Source: Myxococcales bacterium
Lineage (GTDB): Bacteria > Lernaellota > Lernaellaia > Lernaellales > Lernaellaceae
Assembly: GCA_012517325.1 (NCBI GenBank)
Contig: JAAYVF010000079.1
Coordinates: 1 to 64,000 of the forward strand
Direction: 5' to 3'
DNA length: 64,000 nucleotides
Shown: positions 48,232 to 58,419 of the stretch, piece after piece
Layout of the letters: each line of letters starts with the position of its first letter
How positions within the stretch are numbered: position 1 is the stretch's first letter
Translations under genes and position numbers: made by a program
The notes under the pieces: model-generated
What the model saw: the letters and a program-made list of their open reading frames with translations, nothing else
Databases searched by the model: none
Told to the model about the DNA's origin: nothing

Positions 48232-49296
48232 ATGAACACCAAACGGCTCCGCCTGGACCGCATCGCCTCGGCGACCCGCAACGCCGGGTTGGCCTGGGAA
48301 ATCACCGTCGGCGACGAGCTCGTCGCCCGGGAGGGGCATGTCGTCGCCGTGCGCATCCTGAACAACAAATACACCTACAACACAGTGGAAGACGTGACGG
48401 GCCGGATGCTGCCGCTGCGGCAGGGCGACTTGCTAGCCGGCGTGCTGGGTTCGCGCCGGGCCTTGCGCGGGTACGCCGGCGTCGTGCCGTCGCAAATCCG
48501 GGTGGGCGACGTGCTGCACGTGCTCAACCTCGGCGGCGTGCTGGGCACCTGCACCGCCGCCAATCCCGAGCTGGGGCCACCTTTCGACGCCGAGGTGCTG
48601 GGCGCGGTCCTGGCGTTTCCGCGCTACGGCGACCGCGTCGGGGTGCCGGCCCATATCATGCACAAGGCGATTCAGCACAGCCCGACTCTGACCGCCCGCC
48701 GGCCGGTCGTTTACATTTCCGGCACCTGCATGAACAGCGGCAAGACCCTCGCGGCCTCGGAGATCATCCGCCGCCTGACGCATCGCGGCCTCAAGGTCGC
48801 GGGATGCAAAATGACCGGCGTCAGCCTGATGCGCGACACCCTCGGCATGCAGGACGCCGGCGCGTTCGCGGTGGCCAGTTTCAACGAAGCCGGCCTGGCC
48901 AGCACGCGCGACGCCGAGGTCGTCCCGGTGGCCAAAGGCCTTTTGAATCATCTGGCCGCCCTCGCCCCCGACGTGATCGTCGCGGAATTGGGCGACGGGA
49001 TCCTCGGCGAGTACGGCGTGGCCGACCTGCTGCGCGACGCCGAACTGATGTCCCTCGCCTGCTGCCACGTGCTGTGCGCGCCCGATCCCGTGGCGGCGTT
49101 CGGCGCCCACCATTTGTTCGCCAACGAATTCCGGCTGCCGCTGCACGTGATCGCCGGCCCGGTAACCGACAATGCCGTCGGCCGCGATTACATCGAAAAG
49201 GCGCTCGGCCTGCCGGCGCACAACGCCCGCTACGACATCGACGGTCTGGCCGGCGTGGTGATCGACCGCTTGGATGCATGGGAGGATCGCGGATGA
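48232..49296 (+). CDS. P-loop NTPase-like protein at the head of the arginine operon, function unknown
   Basis: 354 residues. About 155 N-terminal residues form an unrecognised, beta-rich domain (WEITVGDELVAREGHVVAVRILNNKYTYNTVED...). A P-loop domain follows: Walker A GTCMNSGKT at residues 164-172 after the strand VVYISG, resembling the dethiobiotin synthetase/MinD-type loop, then GCKMTGVSLMRDTLGMQDAG and DVIVAELGDGILGEYG as a likely acidic Walker B/switch region. It is the first gene under the ARG boxes and its stop overlaps the argC ATG (ATGA), so it belongs to arginine synthesis or its control. I do not recognise it as any known step of the pathway. Confidence 0.75.
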   Translation: MNTKRLRLDRIASATRNAGLAWEITVGDELVAREGHVVAVRILNNKYTYNTVEDVTGRMLPLRQGDLLAGVLGSRRALRGYAGVVPSQIRVGDVLHVLNLGGVLGTCTAANPELGPPFDAEVLGAVLAFPRYGDRVGVPAHIMHKAIQHSPTLTARRPVVYISGTCMNSGKTLAASEIIRRLTHRGLKVAGCKMTGVSLMRDTLGMQDAGAFAVASFNEAGLASTRDAEVVPVAKGLLNHLAALAPDVIVAELGDGILGEYGVADLLRDAELMSLACCHVLCAPDPVAAFGAHHLFANEFRLPLHVIAGPVTDNAVGRDYIEKALGLPAHNARYDIDGLAGVVIDRLDAWEDRG

Positions 49297-50330
49297 GTAA
49301 TTCGCCGTTGCGGGTGGCGGTGATCGGCGCGGCCGGGCTGGTCGGCGGCGAACTGCTGCGGCTGCTCGCGCAACATCCGCGCGTCGGCGAGATCATCGCC
49401 GTTTCCACCAGTCATGCCGGCAAAATGGCCGCCGATGTTCATCCGGCCCTGCTGCACCTTCCCCCGATCCGCCTTGAGAAGCAGGCAGCCGAAGAGACGG
49501 CCGCCCTCGCCGACGTAATTTTCTGCGCCATGGCGCACGGCGACAGCCAGCGAGTGATGCCGGTCCTGATGAACGGCCGCGCCCGCTGCATCGTCGACCT
49601 CGGGGCCGATTTCCGCCTGCGCGACCCGGACGTCTACCGCCGCTATTACGGCGAACACCAGTGTCCCGAGCGGCAAGCCGAGTTCGTCTACGGTTTGCCG
49701 GAAACCGATTCGGCGGCGATCCGGTCGGCGCGCTGCATCGCCAATCCCGGTTGTTTCGCCACGGCGGCGCAATTGCTTCTTATGCCCCTGGCCAAGGCCG
49801 GTCTCGCCGCGTCACCGCTCGCCGTCTTCGCCGTGACCGGCTCCTCGGGCGGCGGCGCGACGCCGAAGCGTTCCACCCACCATCCGTTTCGCTCCGACAA
49901 TCTGTTCGCCTACAAAATGCTGGCCCATCAGCACGAGGCCGAAATCGACCAGACGCTATCCGCGATCGCCGGCCGACCGCAACGAGTCCGGCTGCTGGCG
50001 CATTCCGGGCCCTTCGTCCGCGGCATTCACGCCACCGCGTACCTGGCCGACGAGGCGCTGGCGGCCGTCGATCTGTCGGCCCTTTACCGCGAGTTCTACC
50101 GCTCCTGTCCCTTCGTGTCGGTGTACGACCGCGCACCGGAAGTGGCCGAGGTGGCGGCGACCAACTTTACTCATTTGCACGTGGCGCAGCGCGGCCCCGA
50201 GGTCGAATTGCTGCTGGTCCTTGACAATCTGGTCAAAGGCGCGGCGGGACAGGCGGTGCAAAACATGAATCTGGCGCTGGGCTTTCCGGAAACCGAGGGC
50301 CTGATGCAGCCGGGAGCGTATCCATGCTGA
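49293..50330 (+). CDS. argC: N-acyl-glutamyl-phosphate reductase
   Basis: 345 residues from the ATG overlapping the preceding stop. The Rossmann loop VIGAAGLVGGELLRLL is at 10-25 and the catalytic Cys154 is in NPGCFATA. It reduces N-acyl-glutamyl phosphate to the semialdehyde with NADPH. The substrate-side block at 183-216 (GSSGGGATP, STHHPFRSDN, YKMLAHQHEAEI) differs from the common SGVSGAGR form. It resembles ArgC of Bacteroidetes (THFSW, YK, HQH) and, partly, LysY of LysW-type pathways (SHHPER). The end GFPETEGL is also LysY-like. The acyl group is therefore uncertain. Confidence 0.9.
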   Translation: MSNSPLRVAVIGAAGLVGGELLRLLAQHPRVGEIIAVSTSHAGKMAADVHPALLHLPPIRLEKQAAEETAALADVIFCAMAHGDSQRVMPVLMNGRARCIVDLGADFRLRDPDVYRRYYGEHQCPERQAEFVYGLPETDSAAIRSARCIANPGCFATAAQLLLMPLAKAGLAASPLAVFAVTGSSGGGATPKRSTHHPFRSDNLFAYKMLAHQHEAEIDQTLSAIAGRPQRVRLLAHSGPFVRGIHATAYLADEALAAVDLSALYREFYRSCPFVSVYDRAPEVAEVAATNFTHLHVAQRGPEVELLLVLDNLVKGAAGQAVQNMNLALGFPETEGLMQPGAYPC

Positions 50331-51487
50331 ACCGCCGGCCGGAATTGCCCGTCTACCACGTGCAGCCGCTCACCGTGGTCAAAGGCCGCGGCGTTACCGT
50401 CTACGACGAAGCCGGCGTCGAATACCTCGATCTGTACGGCGGTCACGCAGTGGCGGCCAGCGGCCATTGCCACCAGCGCGTCGTGCGGGCGATCGTCGCG
50501 CAGGCGGAACAACTTTTGTTTTATTCGAACGCGGTCCAGATGCCCGTCCGGCGCGAGTTGTGCGGCAAATTGCTCGACTTCGCCGGCGGTCGATTCACGG
50601 CTGTCTTTTTAACCAACAGCGGCGCGGAGGCCAATGAGGCGGCGTTGACGATCGCCCGCCTGGCGACCGGCCGCCGCAAAATCGCCTCGGTGACCGGCGG
50701 TTTTCACGGCCGCAGCCTGTTGACGCTTTCGCTCTCCGGCCTCGAACGCTACCGGGCCCTGACGAGCGTCGCCGGCGAACCGCTTTTTGCCCATGGCGTC
50801 GTGCTTCCGTTCGGCGACGTTCGCGCGGCGCGCGAAACCATCGACGATTCCTTCGCCGCGATCATCGTCGAGCCGGTCCAGGGCCTGGCCGGTTGTCTGC
50901 CGCTTCCCGCCGACTATCTGGCCGCCTTGCGCGAAATCGCCGACCGTACCGGCGCCCGCTTGATTTTCGACGAGGTGCAATGCGGCATCGGACGGACCGG
51001 CGCCTTTTTCGCGGCCGAGCACACCGGCGTTTGGCCCGACCTGATCTCGCTGGCCAAGGGACTGGCCGCCGGGTTCCCCATCGGCGCGACGCTCGTCGCC
51101 GAACACTTGCTGCCGGCGCTCAACGCCGGCGACCTGGGCACGACCTTCGGCGGCGGCCCGCTGGCCTGCGCGGCCGCGCTGGCCAATCTCGCGGCGATCG
51201 AAGAAGAACAAATGATCGCCAACGCGCGGGAGGTCGGCGCCTACCTGATCGCCCGCCTGACGGAAATTCGCGGCGTCGCGCGCGTGCAAGGCCGCGGCCT
51301 GATGATCGGCGCGGTACTCGACCGGCCGGCGTCCGCCGTCGCATCACGCCTGCTGCAGGAACATCGCATCCTCGCGGGGACAAGTGCGGTCCCCGAGGTG
51401 CTTCGCCTTTTACCGCCGCTCAATTTGCGGCGCGAGCACGCGGACCGCTTTTGCGCGGCTCTGTCCGCCGTTTTGGAGAAGCCATGA
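50324..51487 (+). CDS. argD: Acylornithine aminotransferase (class III)
   Basis: 387 residues. It overlaps argC by seven bases and argB by four. PLP-site motifs: FLTNSGAEANEAALTIAR, GGFHGRSLLTLSLSG, the acidic FDEVQCGIGRTG, and LAKGLAAGFPIGA with the Schiff-base Lys245. TTFGGGPLACAAALAN completes the active site. It transfers an amino group from glutamate to the acyl-glutamate semialdehyde, giving N-acylornithine. The specificity for acetyl or another acyl group cannot be read from sequence alone. Confidence 0.93.
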   Translation: MLNRRPELPVYHVQPLTVVKGRGVTVYDEAGVEYLDLYGGHAVAASGHCHQRVVRAIVAQAEQLLFYSNAVQMPVRRELCGKLLDFAGGRFTAVFLTNSGAEANEAALTIARLATGRRKIASVTGGFHGRSLLTLSLSGLERYRALTSVAGEPLFAHGVVLPFGDVRAARETIDDSFAAIIVEPVQGLAGCLPLPADYLAALREIADRTGARLIFDEVQCGIGRTGAFFAAEHTGVWPDLISLAKGLAAGFPIGATLVAEHLLPALNAGDLGTTFGGGPLACAAALANLAAIEEEQMIANAREVGAYLIARLTEIRGVARVQGRGLMIGAVLDRPASAVASRLLQEHRILAGTSAVPEVLRLLPPLNLRREHADRFCAALSAVLEKP

Positions 51488-52410
51488 AGACCAACGGTTC
51501 GATTCAGACCATCAAACGGATCGCATCCTATCAGCGTTATTACCGAAACAAGACGTTCGTGTTGAAGATCGGCGGCGCGGTGCTGGCCGATGCCAAGTCG
51601 CTGGACGGCGTGGCCGGGCAATGCCAAGTGCTCGCCGATCTCGGCTTCCGGATGGTGCTGGTGCACGGCGGCGGCCCGCAGCTCAGCGCATGGACACGTC
51701 GCCTGGGGGTCGAGCCGGTGATCATCGACGGGCGCCGCGTCACCGACGACACCTCGTTGGAAGCCCTGAAAATGGTGCTGGCGGGCCAACTGAACACGGA
51801 TCTGGTCTCCGCCCTGCGCCGGGTCGGCCTGTCGCCGGTGGGCCTGACCGGCCTGGACGGCGCCACCGTGCTGGCGCATCGCCGCCCGCCGGTGAATATC
51901 CCGACGGCCGACGGCGCCGATCGGCTGGTCGACTTCGGCCACGTCGGCGATATCGAGGCCGTGAACGGCGCGCTCCTGGAAACACTGCTGGAAGCGGGGT
52001 TCATCCCCGTGATCGGCTGCCTGGCCGCCGATGAAAAAGGCCGGCCGCTGAACGTCAACGCCGACCGTTTCGCCGAGGCCGTCGCCGTCGCGCTGCAGGC
52101 GAAAAAGCTGATCTTCCTCACCGATCAACCGGGTATTTTGCGCGATCCCCGCGACCCGTCCACCCTGGTGCCGTTCGCCGACGCCGCCGACATTCAGACG
52201 CTGCAAAGCGAGGGCGTGTTGTCGGGCGGCATGCGGCTGAAAGCGGAAGCGTGCCTTCGCGCGGCGGCGGGTGGCGTCAAGCGGACGCACATCATCGACG
52301 GCGGGCTCGCCGATTCCCTGCTGCTGGAACTGTTCACCGGCGAGGGTTGCGGCACGATGATCGTCAGCGAAAAAGAAAAACAGGTCTATCAGGAGACGGA
52401 ACTTGTCTGA
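51484..52410 (+). CDS. argB: Acylglutamate kinase
   Basis: 308 residues, full length for the amino-acid kinase family. FVLKIGGAVL, LVHGGGPQL and VNADRFAEAVAVAL are the ATP- and substrate-binding blocks. It phosphorylates N-acylglutamate. The blocks IIDGRRVTDD, VGLTGLDGATVLAHRRPPV and DFGHVGDIEAVN follow the variant I recall from Bacteroidetes ArgB (DGRRIT, GLTGADG, AHKRPV, D-x-G-x-VGDI), rather than the common GMRVTD and GLSGKDG. There is no fused N-acetyltransferase domain, so the acyl donor step must be encoded elsewhere. Confidence 0.92.
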   Translation: MKTNGSIQTIKRIASYQRYYRNKTFVLKIGGAVLADAKSLDGVAGQCQVLADLGFRMVLVHGGGPQLSAWTRRLGVEPVIIDGRRVTDDTSLEALKMVLAGQLNTDLVSALRRVGLSPVGLTGLDGATVLAHRRPPVNIPTADGADRLVDFGHVGDIEAVNGALLETLLEAGFIPVIGCLAADEKGRPLNVNADRFAEAVAVALQAKKLIFLTDQPGILRDPRDPSTLVPFADAADIQTLQSEGVLSGGMRLKAEACLRAAAGGVKRTHIIDGGLADSLLLELFTGEGCGTMIVSEKEKQVYQETELV

Positions 52411-53497
52411 TCCCTTGTCCTACCTGGCCCGGCTGTTGGCCGTTTCCGGCGTCACCGGCCAGGAATCGGTCATTCTGGAGACGACCGCCGCGCTCTGCCG
52501 CGAGCTGGGCTTGTCGCCCGAGACGCACCCGGACGGTCTCATTCTGCGCGTTGCCGGCGCGCCGGGTGAACCCACCCTGGCCTTTTGCTCGCACCTGGAC
52601 ACCGTACCGGCGGGCGACGACTGGACCGTGCCGTCGCAGGCGGGCCTGATTCAAAACGACACCGCCTACGGACGCGGAGCGGTCGACGCCCGCGCCTCGT
52701 GTTTGGCGATCCTGCTGGCCCTCGCCCGGGCCGCCGCGAACCCCCACCGTCGCGGCAATCTTCTGGGGCTGCTTTCGATCGGCGAGGAAGGCTTCGATCC
52801 CTCGCTGCCGCGCCTATTGAAATTTGCCGGCGGCATCGACGCCGCGGTCGTCGGCGAGCCGACGCGCATGAACATCGCCAACGCCCAGCGTGGCTTGCTG
52901 GTCCTCGAACTGCATTCCACCGGCGTGCAGGGGCACGCGGCGCGGGTAGAGGGGAAAAACGCCATCCTGGCGCTGGCCGCCGATCTGCTGGCGGTGCGGC
53001 AACTGGCGTTCCCGAAGCACCGCAACCGTTTGGGTCCGGTCCGGATCACCCCGACGCGGATCGCCGGCGGCATCGCCGACAACGCCGCGCCGCCGACGGC
53101 GACCGTGCTGCTGGACGTGCGCACGACACCGCCCTATTCGCCCGAGGATATCGTGGCGATCGTGCAAAACGCTGTGCAATCCGAGGTGCGCGTGCTATCC
53201 GATCAATGGATCCCCTGCGAAACGCCCGACGATCACCCCCTGGTGCTCGGCGCGTTGCGGGCCCTGCCGCAGGCGTCGATTTTCGCTTCCGACGCCACCA
53301 GCGATTGGGTCTTTCTGGCACAGCGGGGTATTCCGGCGATCAAGCTCGGCCCGGGCAATCCGGCGTTTTCCCACGCACCCGACGAGCGGATCACGCGGAT
53401 CGAACTGGAAGAAGGAATCGCCGGTTACCTCCGCTTGGCGGAGCAGTGGCCGGCGGCGCACGAAACCACGTGGGAGGTGGACCATGCCGGAACATGA
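52403..53497 (+). CDS. argE: M20 family deacylase (N-acylornithine or N-acylcitrulline deacylase)
   Basis: 364 residues from a TTG start, supported by AGGAG seven bases upstream and by the eight-base overlap with argB. Zinc ligands of the M20 family: SHLDTVP, GRGAVDARAS, GEEGFDP and the final SHAPDE. The lid domain is present (QRGLLVLELHSTGVQGHAA). TSDWVFLAQRGIPAIKLGPGN near the C-terminus is like deacylases of the acyl-citrulline branch (SDWV, KxGPG, SHTADE) more than classic ArgE, though I rely on memory. It removes the acyl group from ornithine or citrulline. Confidence 0.82.
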   Translation: MSDPLSYLARLLAVSGVTGQESVILETTAALCRELGLSPETHPDGLILRVAGAPGEPTLAFCSHLDTVPAGDDWTVPSQAGLIQNDTAYGRGAVDARASCLAILLALARAAANPHRRGNLLGLLSIGEEGFDPSLPRLLKFAGGIDAAVVGEPTRMNIANAQRGLLVLELHSTGVQGHAARVEGKNAILALAADLLAVRQLAFPKHRNRLGPVRITPTRIAGGIADNAAPPTATVLLDVRTTPPYSPEDIVAIVQNAVQSEVRVLSDQWIPCETPDDHPLVLGALRALPQASIFASDATSDWVFLAQRGIPAIKLGPGNPAFSHAPDERITRIELEEGIAGYLRLAEQWPAAHETTWEVDHAGT

Positions 53498-53953
53498 ACG
53501 CCGACGCCAGCAAATCATGGCCTTGATCGCGACGGAACCCGTCGCCACGCAGGGTCAACTCGTGCAACTTTTGCGCCGCCAGGGCATCGTCTGCACCCAG
53601 GCCTCGGTGTCGCGCGACATCAAGGAATTGGGCTTGATCAAGCAAGGCGGCCGTTACGCCAAGGCGTCTGCCGTGGCCGCGCCGCGCGAACTATCCGCCG
53701 AGGTTCTGCCGCGGGTTCGCGCCGTGCTCCCGGCCGGCGACGCCCTGGTCGTCATCAAAACCAATCCCGGCGAGGCGAGCCTGGTGGCGATCGCCGTCGA
53801 CGCGGCGAATTGGCCTTCGGTCGTCGGCACCGTCGCCGGCGACGACACCGTTTTCGTGGCCTGCCCCGGCCATCCTGGACAAAAGAAAACCATCCGCCGC
53901 TTGCAGGCCGCTCTGGCCGCCAATGCCGGCGGCGAGCGGAAAGGAACCCGGCA

Positions 53954-53957
<4 letters not shown>
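53484..53957 (+). CDS. argR: Arginine repressor
   Basis: 157 residues. The winged helix-turn-helix includes CTQASVSRDIKELGL (37-51), the family hallmark. The C-terminal hexamerisation and arginine-binding domain includes GTVAGDDTVFVACP, with the conserved GDD that contacts arginine. It overlaps argE by 14 bases and argG by four. Being cotranscribed from the ARG-box promoter it is probably autorepressing. Confidence 0.93.
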
Positions 53958-55222
<1,265 letters not shown>

Positions 55223-56620
55223 ATGACGCTCTACCGCGGCCGGGTGAACGGCGAATACGGCGGGCTGATGAACGCGATCAACCGCTCCTTGCCGGTGGAC
55301 ATCCGGCTGCTCCCGTACGACGTGCTGACCAACCGCGCCTGGGCGGCCGAATTGCAGCGCCTGGGCGTTCTCACCGCGGACGAATTCACCGCCCTCGCGG
55401 CGGCGCTGAACCGGATTCTGGTCATGTACCAGGAAGGAGCTTTCGCCGACCTGCCCGCCGACGAGGACGTGCACACCCTCGTGGAACGCCTTTTGACCGA
55501 ACAACTCGGCCCGACCGGGGCGAAAATCCATACCGGTCGAAGCCGCAACGATCAGGTGGTCACGGACGTGCGGTTGATGGCCGTCGATTGCCTGACGGAA
55601 TTGCTGAACGAACTGCGCGAGCTGATCGCCCTGACCGCTCACCTGGCCACGACGCACGCCGAGACGTTATTCGCGGGGACGACGCATCTGCAACCCGCGC
55701 AACCGATCACTCTCGGCTTCTATTTTCTGTCGCTCGCCTTCGCGCTGCGCCGCGACCACGAACGGCTGGCGGACGCCCGGACGCGGACCGATCGCTGTCC
55801 CCTGGGCTCCGGCGCCTTGGCTGGATCGGCCTTCGCGGTCGACCGCGCGGCCCTGGCCGAGGCCCTGGGCTTCGCCGGCGTTTCTCCCAACGCCCTGGAC
55901 GCGATCTCCGACCGCGATTTCGTCCAGGAGATCGCCGGCGCGATCGCCATCCTGGGTTCGCACCTGTCGCGCTATGCCGAACAATTCGTCCTCTGGGCGC
56001 AACCCGATTTCGGCTTCATCCGCTTTGCCGACGACTGGTCCACCGGCTCGTCGATGATGCCGCAGAAACGCAACCCCGACGCCATGGAACTGGTGCGGGC
56101 CAAGGCCGCCCGCTGCCTCGGCAATACCGTCACCCTCCTGACCCTGACCAAAGGCCTGGCACCTTCCTACTCGAAGGATTTGCAGGAAGACAAAGCAGCG
56201 CTGTTTGATTCGCTGGATACCGCGCTCCTGACGGTCCAGGTTTTCCGGCAAGCGCTACAAACCGCCATCTTCAACGAGGACCGCTTACGTGGCTCGCTGA
56301 CATTCGATTTGCTGGCGACCGAAATCGCCGATGCCCTGACCCGCGCGGGCCTCCCGTTCAGGCAAGCGCACGAACGCGTCGGCGAATTTTTCCGGCGGCT
56401 CGACGCCGAAAACCGCACCGCGTCGAGTCTGACCGACACGGAATGGCACGCCACCTTCCCCGAATTGCCCGATTCGTCCGTCGCGCGCGATTTCGCGGCC
56501 GCGGTCGAACGGCGACAGGTGCTCGGCGGCGCGGCGCCGGCGGAGGTGCGGCGGCAATGCCGCGAATTGCAGCGGTGGTTGGAAGATTTTAAAAAGTCCT
56601 CCCCGATCGGCAGGGAATGA
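55223..56620 (+). CDS. argH: Argininosuccinate lyase
   Basis: 465 residues, full length. HTGRSRNDQVVTD binds substrate and GSSMMPQKRNPD (about 275-286) is the fumarase-superfamily signature with the catalytic Ser. It splits argininosuccinate into arginine and fumarate. Its ATG directly follows the argG stop, with AGAGGG as ribosome-binding site. It is the last gene of the operon. No clear terminator is visible after it. Confidence 0.96.
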   Translation: MTLYRGRVNGEYGGLMNAINRSLPVDIRLLPYDVLTNRAWAAELQRLGVLTADEFTALAAALNRILVMYQEGAFADLPADEDVHTLVERLLTEQLGPTGAKIHTGRSRNDQVVTDVRLMAVDCLTELLNELRELIALTAHLATTHAETLFAGTTHLQPAQPITLGFYFLSLAFALRRDHERLADARTRTDRCPLGSGALAGSAFAVDRAALAEALGFAGVSPNALDAISDRDFVQEIAGAIAILGSHLSRYAEQFVLWAQPDFGFIRFADDWSTGSSMMPQKRNPDAMELVRAKAARCLGNTVTLLTLTKGLAPSYSKDLQEDKAALFDSLDTALLTVQVFRQALQTAIFNEDRLRGSLTFDLLATEIADALTRAGLPFRQAHERVGEFFRRLDAENRTASSLTDTEWHATFPELPDSSVARDFAAAVERRQVLGGAAPAEVRRQCRELQRWLEDFKKSSPIGRE

Positions 56621-56671
56621 AAACCGTCGACCCAGCGCCGCACTGCGGTCCGGTCGGTCGGTTCGGACTTC

Positions 56672-56701
56672 TTGCGACGGCCGCTCGGATCGGCGTATAA
56701 T
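56672..56701 (+). promoter_or_regulatory. Probable sigma70-type promoter of the beta-propeller membrane protein gene
   Basis: TTGCGA (56672-56677) and a perfect TATAAT (56696-56701) are 18 bp apart, about 130 bases before the next ATG. It starts a new transcript after the arginine operon. Confidence 0.5.
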
Positions 56702-56830
56702 TCCTTCCAGTCAGATCCACCATTTTTCCCGATTCATCCGATGATTTACTGGGAAATTTTCTCTCATCCGTTACGGTGGGCCGGCTAACAAAACGATGAT
56801 TCGGCCGGATACGCGATCAGGAGCCAAAGC

Positions 56831-58414
56831 GTGTTTTATTCTGTCACATCGCCGCCGGCCGACTCGACCTTCCCGGGAAATCCCCGGTCCCGGCGACATC
56901 GTTGGCGCCAACTCCCCTCCTGGAAAAAAGGGGTTCTCCTGCTCCTGGATTCCGCCCTCGTCCTCGGCGGGTTGGTTCAGTACGGTGTCGATAATCCGCT
57001 GTTGACCGTCCCGGCGTTGGCGACGGTCTATCTTTACAATCGCGGCGGTTTGTCCGGGCGGGGAATTTTTTCGGCAATTTTTTATTGGCTGTTGTTGCTC
57101 AATGCTTTCGATGAAACGATTTTCATCCTGCCTTTCGTCCTTCGCGAGGCGCCGTTCTGGGGAACCGTCGCGACCCTCGCCGGGCCGCTTTTTCTTGCCG
57201 GATTGGTCATCCGCTATTTTTCGTTCATCAAGCCGTACCGGATCGCTTTGACGACTTCGCTGGTCGCCACCGCCCTGCTCAGCATGCACCTCGGATCCTC
57301 CCACGACGCCGACACGACGAAACCCGCCCTGGCCAACCGGGCGATCCGCGTTTTGGCGCAATGGCCCGACGATCGGACGCAAGGCCCGCGCAAGATTCTG
57401 GTCGATTCGAAACGCAACATCCTTTATCTCAGCAATCGATTCGGGCTCGGCACACCGTCGATCCGCATCGCCACGCCCGTCACCTTGTACCGCTACGACC
57501 TAGCAGCCGGGACAACGACTCCGTATTCCATGACCGGCGGCGAGGCGATCGGCATGGCGCTCGATGACGCCTCGGGCGATCTGGTCGTTTCCCTCGCGCG
57601 AACAAAAGCAAATCAGGCCCATGGCAAGTTTCCCGTCCGCGAATTGGCGGTGATCGACGAAACGGGCGGGATCGTTCACCGGGTCAACCTCCCCAGCGAT
57701 CAAGGCGGCTACTACGATTACCTCGCCATCGTCGACGGCCGGGTTTTCCTTCTTTCCGACAATTTATTCCTCGAAACGGATCTGGCGCTGAAGAACATCC
57801 GGTTCGATCCGCGCCATGATTTGGGCCTGCCTTTCTGTTCTCGGCTGACGGGGGCCGACAGCGATCAAGGCAACGTCTTCTTCACGGCCGTCAATCCGCC
57901 GATCAAAGGGCGTTTGGGCGGCAACAATATCCAGTCGTTGTCCCTCCCCGCCCTGAAGCAACAAGCGGCGCTCAAGGACAATTGGACCGGCTATTGGAAC
58001 GTCGCGCTCGATCCGGACCACCGCCTGATCGCCGTACTCAACAACAGCCTTTTCGAACGGGCGCAAGTCAGTCTTTATTCGCTCGACCTTCGCCCGTTGA
58101 AGCAAATCCCCCTACCGGGCGTTGTCCGGGCCTTCGCCGTCGATTTTCGGCGCGGCCGAATCTTTACCGCCGATTTCGCCACGGGGAAAATCGCCGTCTT
58201 CGCTCTCGACACGGGAAAGCAACTGACCGCCGTCGACCTGGGAGTCGTCGTTCGCGCCATGGCCGTCGGTCCTTCCGGCGAGGTTTATCTCGGCACCAAA
58301 GTAGGGTTATATCGTTTGGATCCGGATCTTCTGCTATCGTCCGCCGGCGGGAAGCGACCAGCGGATCAAACCGTGGGCGACGAAACCGGACGGCCCGACG
58401 AGAGAGGGGAGTGA
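56831..58414 (+). CDS. Membrane protein with C-terminal beta-propeller-like domain
   Basis: 527 residues. The N-terminal 30 residues are polar and basic. Four or five hydrophobic segments follow (about 36-66, 76-96, 104-128 and 137-152), after which about 340 residues resemble repeated blades of a YncE/WD-type beta-propeller (DSKRNILYLSNRFG, DLVVSLARTK, RVFLLSDNLF, RRGRIFTADFATGKIAVFALDTG, GEVYLGTKVGLYRLD). No enzyme motif is seen; a ligand- or partner-binding role outside the membrane is inferred. Its stop lies five bases before the next gene's ATG, so both may be translated from one message. Confidence 0.6.
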   Translation: MFYSVTSPPADSTFPGNPRSRRHRWRQLPSWKKGVLLLLDSALVLGGLVQYGVDNPLLTVPALATVYLYNRGGLSGRGIFSAIFYWLLLLNAFDETIFILPFVLREAPFWGTVATLAGPLFLAGLVIRYFSFIKPYRIALTTSLVATALLSMHLGSSHDADTTKPALANRAIRVLAQWPDDRTQGPRKILVDSKRNILYLSNRFGLGTPSIRIATPVTLYRYDLAAGTTTPYSMTGGEAIGMALDDASGDLVVSLARTKANQAHGKFPVRELAVIDETGGIVHRVNLPSDQGGYYDYLAIVDGRVFLLSDNLFLETDLALKNIRFDPRHDLGLPFCSRLTGADSDQGNVFFTAVNPPIKGRLGGNNIQSLSLPALKQQAALKDNWTGYWNVALDPDHRLIAVLNNSLFERAQVSLYSLDLRPLKQIPLPGVVRAFAVDFRRGRIFTADFATGKIAVFALDTGKQLTAVDLGVVVRAMAVGPSGEVYLGTKVGLYRLDPDLLLSSAGGKRPADQTVGDETGRPDERGE

Positions 58415-58419
58415 CAAAG

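Noticed and set aside
49293-50330. LysW-type lysine/arginine pathway
   Set aside because: Some ArgC motifs resemble LysY, but neither a LysW-like small acidic carrier ending in EDWGE nor a LysX ATP-grasp ligase is nearby, and ArgB resembles acylglutamate kinases instead.
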